DNA from: Pomacea canaliculata | Lineage: Eukaryota > Mollusca > Gastropoda > Architaenioglossa > Ampullariidae | Length of the DNA stretch: 64,000 nt | Assembly (NCBI RefSeq): GCF_003073045.1 | Contig: NC_037590.1 | Span: forward strand, 43,936,296-44,000,295 | Reading direction: 5' to 3' | Part shown: positions 59,531 to 64,000 of the stretch, piece by piece | Numbering within the stretch: position 1 is the first letter of the stretch | Layout of the letters: each line of letters begins with the position of its first letter | Made by a program: the position numbers and the translations under genes | The notes under the pieces: model-generated | The model's database searches: none | The model's input: the letters and a program-made list of their open reading frames with translations, nothing else | Told to the model about the DNA's origin: nothing

Positions 59531-60599
59531 ATGACATCTACCTGACAGCTTTCCAGGTGATATGTGAAGTCTTTTCAGTAAGTGCTGTAGACCAATGTCC
59601 ACAGGTGCCGTGAATCCATCTTCAAACCCGACTGTTATCGTGACTTGATGACGTAGAAGACTGTAGACGGTTGGTGATTTCAGAGTGTGTTCACAGTGTG
59701 TTCACAGTGTGTTCACTGTCGGGGCCAGTGTCTGATAGCCCTGTATCCTGCTCCTAGAGACGCCTGATAGCAGGTCTCCGTCTGCTGGTCTCCCATGCAT
59801 GGGGTCGCCTCCCTTTCGTTCAAATATTACAAAGCTGAGGGACAGCCATTCATTTGAGGTTTCACACGACTGTCAATCGTACGTATGCATTTATCCGCGA
59901 GTGTATTATTGTAATGACAAGGATGAACAACTTTTTTCTCAGCAATTAGGAATCCTATTATAAACAGCACATAGAATTTTCCTGTCAAATGTTCAGTAAT
60001 ATGTTTGACTGTCAGAGACAACACATGGTTAGAAAAAGTTTAATTTTCCCGTACAAAGAATATTACTTCTTTAAATAACTGTTCCTGCTTCATAGCAACT
60101 TTACTGTCTATACCTGTATCGTAGTAATTGTGTAAGTGATCTTTCACGGTGAAAAATGAGTTATTTATTTGACTGTACACATCCATTCTTGAATTAAAAG
60201 GAAGACAAAGGCATCTAGAGTGGAAGAGACACCCACTCAGTCAGTTTAGTAACGGACATAGTGACATCACTGCCAGTCAAAACATGTTGTGGGTTTTAAA
60301 GATAGCGTGAGACTTTTTAATTTTGTAAATAAAACCTTGGAGGGCAGCTCACAATATTTACTTCTGCAACATATTAAAATATAAATGTAAAGTATTTAAA
60401 TAAATTATCTTCTCTTTGCGCTACTACAAAACTAGTTTTCAAGTAGATTATTTAAAAATAGTTTTCCTAAAATTAAAAATATCTGACCTTGTATAATCTG
60501 ACATCAGTATGGGTACTTAGTAGCTTAGTGCAGGTTATCACGCGTTCTTGGGGTGGGTCCTCATCAAAACATCCACAGCCATTCCAAGGCCACACTACA

Positions 60600-60870
60600 A
60601 ACAATCCACAACACTACAACAACAACAACAACCCTACAACAACTACAGCGCTTGTTTCTGATTTGGGGAAGACATGGCACTGTCCACATTTTTCTCCTGT
60701 CGGTGCTTTGACTCCTGCCATCCTACACACAAGCTTATCTTTGTCACGAGCACAATGTCCAAGGAAGAAACCTCACGAGCACAATGTAAAGTAATAAGTC
60801 TCAATGTTGAGAAAAACTTGTGGAGCAGTGGCAAACAAAATAAACACGACTGCAACATTAAGAACAAGTC
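60600..60870 (+). pseudogene. Possible decayed linker plus CBM14 domain of a chitinase
   Basis: A Thr/Asn-rich stretch (NNPQHYNNNNNPTTTTA) like a chitinase linker is followed, in another frame, by CHPTHKLIFVTS and AQCKVISLNVEKNLWSSG...HDC. This follows the order of a CBM14 domain (C-x-HPT-x-HK-x-I...C...FN-x-E-x-x-LC...C), with the DW after the fifth cysteine position replaced. Several key cysteines are missing and the frame changes. Molluscan chitinases usually end GH18-linker-CBM14, so with 59340-59530 this may be the tail of a dead copy. Confidence 0.3.
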
Positions 60871-61014
60871 ATTAATGGAGTGGGGGATGTGTCTGTCTGT
60901 CTTCCTCTAATCGAATTTCACTTTTAAGTTGTGTGTCCTTGCAAGTGTTTGCAGTCAACTCCTGATTAATTGGATGTAAATATAACCCAGCGGACATGCT
61001 TTCTTTTGTAACAG

Positions 61015-63455
61015 ATGCTAATTAAAGCTGCATTTTTTGCTGCTTCTGTAATGACTGTACTATTGTACACCCAGCCAGCAACAGGTAAATTGTTTTCAGT
61101 TTTTATATTCTGAAATAAACACTGATCTTCTGTCCTTAAATAGTTTACAAACATCTGGAAGTTTCTCTCTCTCACACACACACACAGACGGAGAGACGGA
61201 GAGAGAGAAGGGAGAGAAAGTAGGAGAGAAAGAAAGAAAGACTGAAAGAGATTAAAATAAAGTTGCACCATCAATAGAAACTATTCAATACTAAGGTTTG
61301 GTCTATGTATGAAGTACACTGGTTTGATGTATTCATTGATGTACATATAAAATAAATAACTGACTGGCCCACTGACCACGTGTTTGTCAGCCTCGCTCCG
61401 GCGCGTGTGTTACTACACCAACTGGGCGCAGTACCGCAATGGCAAGGGTCGCTACGTGCCAGAAAATGTAGATCCCTTCATGTGCACTCACTACATCTAC
61501 GCCTTCTCAGCGTTCGACGAGAACAACAGGATCAGAGCTTTCGAGTGGAACGACGAATCCCAGCCGTGGGCGATTGGCATGTATGAACTGATTTCAGTTA
61601 CTGACAACTAAACACATCCAGTTACAATCCTGATGTCTGTTTTGCTGGCATTTCTTCTGCAGATGGATGTTTGTAGACATGTATGTCAAAAACAAAGGGA
61701 TATAAGTAGTGTTTTGCCCCTAGGTTCACCGAGCCAGAAACAATACCATCCCGCCCCACTGAAGCCTTATACACAGGTCGCTCTGTTTGCTGTCCTCACC
61801 TGATGTCTGCTCCTCGTGACCTTGTTTCCTAGGTGATGATTTCAGTTTCAAGTTTTCTTACACCTTTTCCAGGTACGAACAATTCAATCAGCTGAAGTTG
61901 AAAAACCCAGCCCTGAAGACCTTGCTGGCGGTTGGCGGCTGGAATGTAGGGTCAGGGCCGTTTACACAAATGGTTGCTACGCAACAGTCGCGCGCTCGTT
62001 TCATCGAGAGCGCCATCGAATTCGTGAGGAAGTGGGGATTCGATGGCCTTGACGTGGACTGGGAATATCCAGCCAACAGGGGCAGTCCCCCCGAAGATCG
62101 GGACAACTTTACATTTTTGATTAAAGTAAGCAAAGTTGACTGGACAGTGCAAAGGTCTTTACACAGGTTCCTTCTCTTACTTCCTTCCTTCTCTCCCTGA
62201 CAGCGACATTCAACACATCACAACTATACTCAGATACGTAGTGAGAACTATGGTCACCCTCGGTTAGGTCAAAAATACTGTACAATGATTCTTCCGCTGA
62301 ATACTTAAAACGTCTGTTCAAAATAAATCTCAGCTTATATGAAAATATGTATACATGTACATGCATATCTAAGTGTACATGCGTTCGCGCATGTGTTACA
62401 TGGATAAGTCTGTGTATGTCTCCTGCTACATAATAATGTATATTGAATTAGCTGTAGAGCTGATGTGTGTGCGCGCGCGTGTGTGCGTTTGTGTGTTTGT
62501 GTGTTTGTCCTTAACAGGAGCTGCGTGCGGCATTCGAGAGTGAATCTTTGAGCACAGGTCGCCCCCGCCTCCTGCTGTCAGCTGCTGTTGGTGCCGGCAA
62601 GAGCAAGATCGACACCGCCTACAACATCCCGGCCCTCATGCTGTAAGTCATCATGAGTCAGTATACTGTGTGTGGTTCATCATGTCTAGAGTGTAGAATG
62701 TGAAATACCATTTCTACCTGTAACCTCCCAGTGAAAGCTTTGGAAGAGCGACAATCCATTCCAAACCCACTATGACCAGGAAGACAAACATTCTGAACAC
62801 GACCGCCTTTCACACCTGGCTGCTGCCAGAACACTCACAAACAAAGTTGCGCACCTGTTGTTGCTCTTGCTGTCGGATGAATATTTTTATTTCCCGGTAT
62901 TATGTTGTCTGGACACGTGGGACTTGGTTTTCTCAGATACTTGGACTTTGCAAGCATCATGTCCTATGACCTGCACGGCGCCTGGGAGACCCACACAGGT
63001 CATCACACAGCACTGTTCCCCAGAAGTGACGAAACTGGCGATGACCGATACCTGAATGTGGTCAGTATAATCTGCAAGTTTATCACAAAACAGCAGGTGC
63101 TAGCATCCTTAAGGCGTGTATCTTCGTGTCACTCTTCTTACCCGCAACGGGAATAATCAACTTTGAAATTAGAGGCTGTAATTTAAATTACTCGGTTACA
63201 ATTAATACAACAGAACTAAGTAGTTAAACTACAGACGCTGCTCAAGACAGTCGTTGTCGTTTGCAGGACTTCGCAGTCAACTACTGGGTGCAGCTCGGCG
63301 CCCCCAAGGAGAAGCTGAACGTTGGCCTTTCCACCTACTGGAGAACCTTCACCTTGTCCTCCACCTCCCAGACCGGTCTGGGGGTTCCAGTCTCGGCCAG
63401 AAACGGAGGGTGCACAGACAGGCGAAAAAGAGCGTCCTGGCCTACTACGAAGTGA
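61015..63455 (+). CDS. GH18 chitinase, six visible exons, frame lost in the last
   Basis: Secreted family-18 chitinase hydrolysing beta-1,4-GlcNAc chains. Exons 61015-61084 (signal peptide, MLIKAAFFAASVMTVLLYTQ), 61391-61580, 61873-62125, 62518-62642, 62937-63060 and 63267 onward join in phase. Conserved blocks: RVCYYTNWAQYRNGKGRY, CTHYIYAFSAFD, LKTLLAVGGWN (102-111), the catalytic DGLDVDWEYP (144-, acid/base Glu151), IMSYDLHGAWE (220-) and NYWVQLGAPKEKLNVGLS. After GLGVPVSA the frame drifts: a TGEK-like piece lies in a second frame and SVLAYYEV in a third, so the reading frame ends at 63455 with the final GH18 strand (usually GAMVWALDLDDF) and any CBM14 missing. Either recent decay, indel errors in the sequence, or further exons beyond the window; the first two explain the double shift best. 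Upstream exons look under selection. Confidence 0.85.
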
Positions 63456-64000
63456 TCCTCTCCCTTTGTCATCGACGACGTGTAGAGTGATGAATGTTTA
63501 CTCTGTTGGGGAATGGGAGATAATTTCTTGGTGTCAGTTAGGAGAGTAATGTCCCTTACCCTAAGTGGAATCCAGAAGCTGGTTTCTGGTTTGTCTCGTC
63601 CCTTGGTCTTTTGACGACTTTGGCTCTATGTTGGCCTTCTGTTGAGTTTTCTTCTGCGTCGTATACCTGTGCTTTTATTTGTAAGTATGCCAGCTCCAAG
63701 TAGTTTTTTCACAAAAACACGAGCTTTTTACATTTGGTGATTTACTTGTTCCCCTTCTCTACGTTGATAGAATTGTTTGTGATTTAGTGACTTCATTGTC
63801 ATCTGCGGACTTTGTGATTCGTTGCTACAGTTTGTGCTTATGTGTTAGAGTACAGCTCTCGTGTACACGGCTGTAGGTCCGATAAAAGTGTGTTTATTTT
63901 GTCTCTTGCTTCACGGACTTACTCCACTCTTTGCTGCTTCGAGTAACTTACATTTGCTTGGTTCCAGAAATTGACGAACTGGTGCTCTATATTTATCATT
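63456..64000. other. Sequence after the chitinase frame break
   Basis: I see no further GH18 or CBM14 coding sequence up to the window end. It may be intron if the gene continues, or intergenic if the gene is truncated. Confidence 0.4.

Noticed and set aside
1-64000. LTR retroviral, Polinton or other capsid-bearing elements
   Set aside because: No gag, integrase, aspartic protease or long terminal repeats were recognised; all reverse-transcriptase pieces fit non-LTR LINEs.

Overview
The window is eukaryotic nuclear DNA: every confident gene is split by GT-AG introns, coding density is low, and LINE, SINE and DNA-transposon fossils and simple repeats fill the gaps. The protein set (GH18 chitinase, CBM14 peritrophin-like protein, ZDHHC6, HAP40/F8A, MBOAT7) and the dispersed tRNA-headed SINEs fit a lophotrochozoan, most likely a gastropod mollusc. 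The species cannot be fixed from this sequence.

Layout. 1-14.7 kb: no gene I can support, but GT/AC microsatellites, tRNA-like SINE pieces, and promoter-like clusters (ETS/NRF1/YY1 near 1.7 kb; CRE/YY1 near 7.0 kb), plus one short cysteine-rich ORF. 15.1-16.4 kb (-): the last two coding exons of a small ANAPC16-like gene. 18.5-25.3 kb (+): complete nine-exon ZDHHC6 (402 aa), an ER palmitoyltransferase. 31.1-40.1 kb (+): complete twelve-exon F8A/HAP40 (316 aa), the huntingtin partner. 42.2-47.3 kb (-): complete seven-exon MBOAT7 (470 aa), the lysophosphatidylinositol acyltransferase, convergent with F8A. 47.8-56.2 kb: repeat-rich spacer with a deleted Tigger/pogo transposon, SINEs, a duplicated ~340-bp block, (GTGC)n, (TGA)n, a ~960-bp 7-bp satellite and a 23-bp minisatellite. 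56.7-63.5 kb (+): a chitin-related cluster with a four-exon secreted protein carrying two CBM14 domains, decayed GH18-like and CBM14-like remnants, and a GH18 chitinase whose last visible exon loses its frame.

The three housekeeping genes (ZDHHC6, F8A, MBOAT7) share no pathway and appear simply adjacent. ZDHHC6 and MBOAT7 are both membrane lipid-modifying enzymes of the ER. The chitin-binding protein and chitinase plausibly act together on extracellular chitin (gut lining, radula, shell matrix or immunity), and both start with a short signal-peptide exon ending in phase 1. All exon models were read by eye from splice sites, reading phase and remembered family sequences; no alignment or transcript was available.
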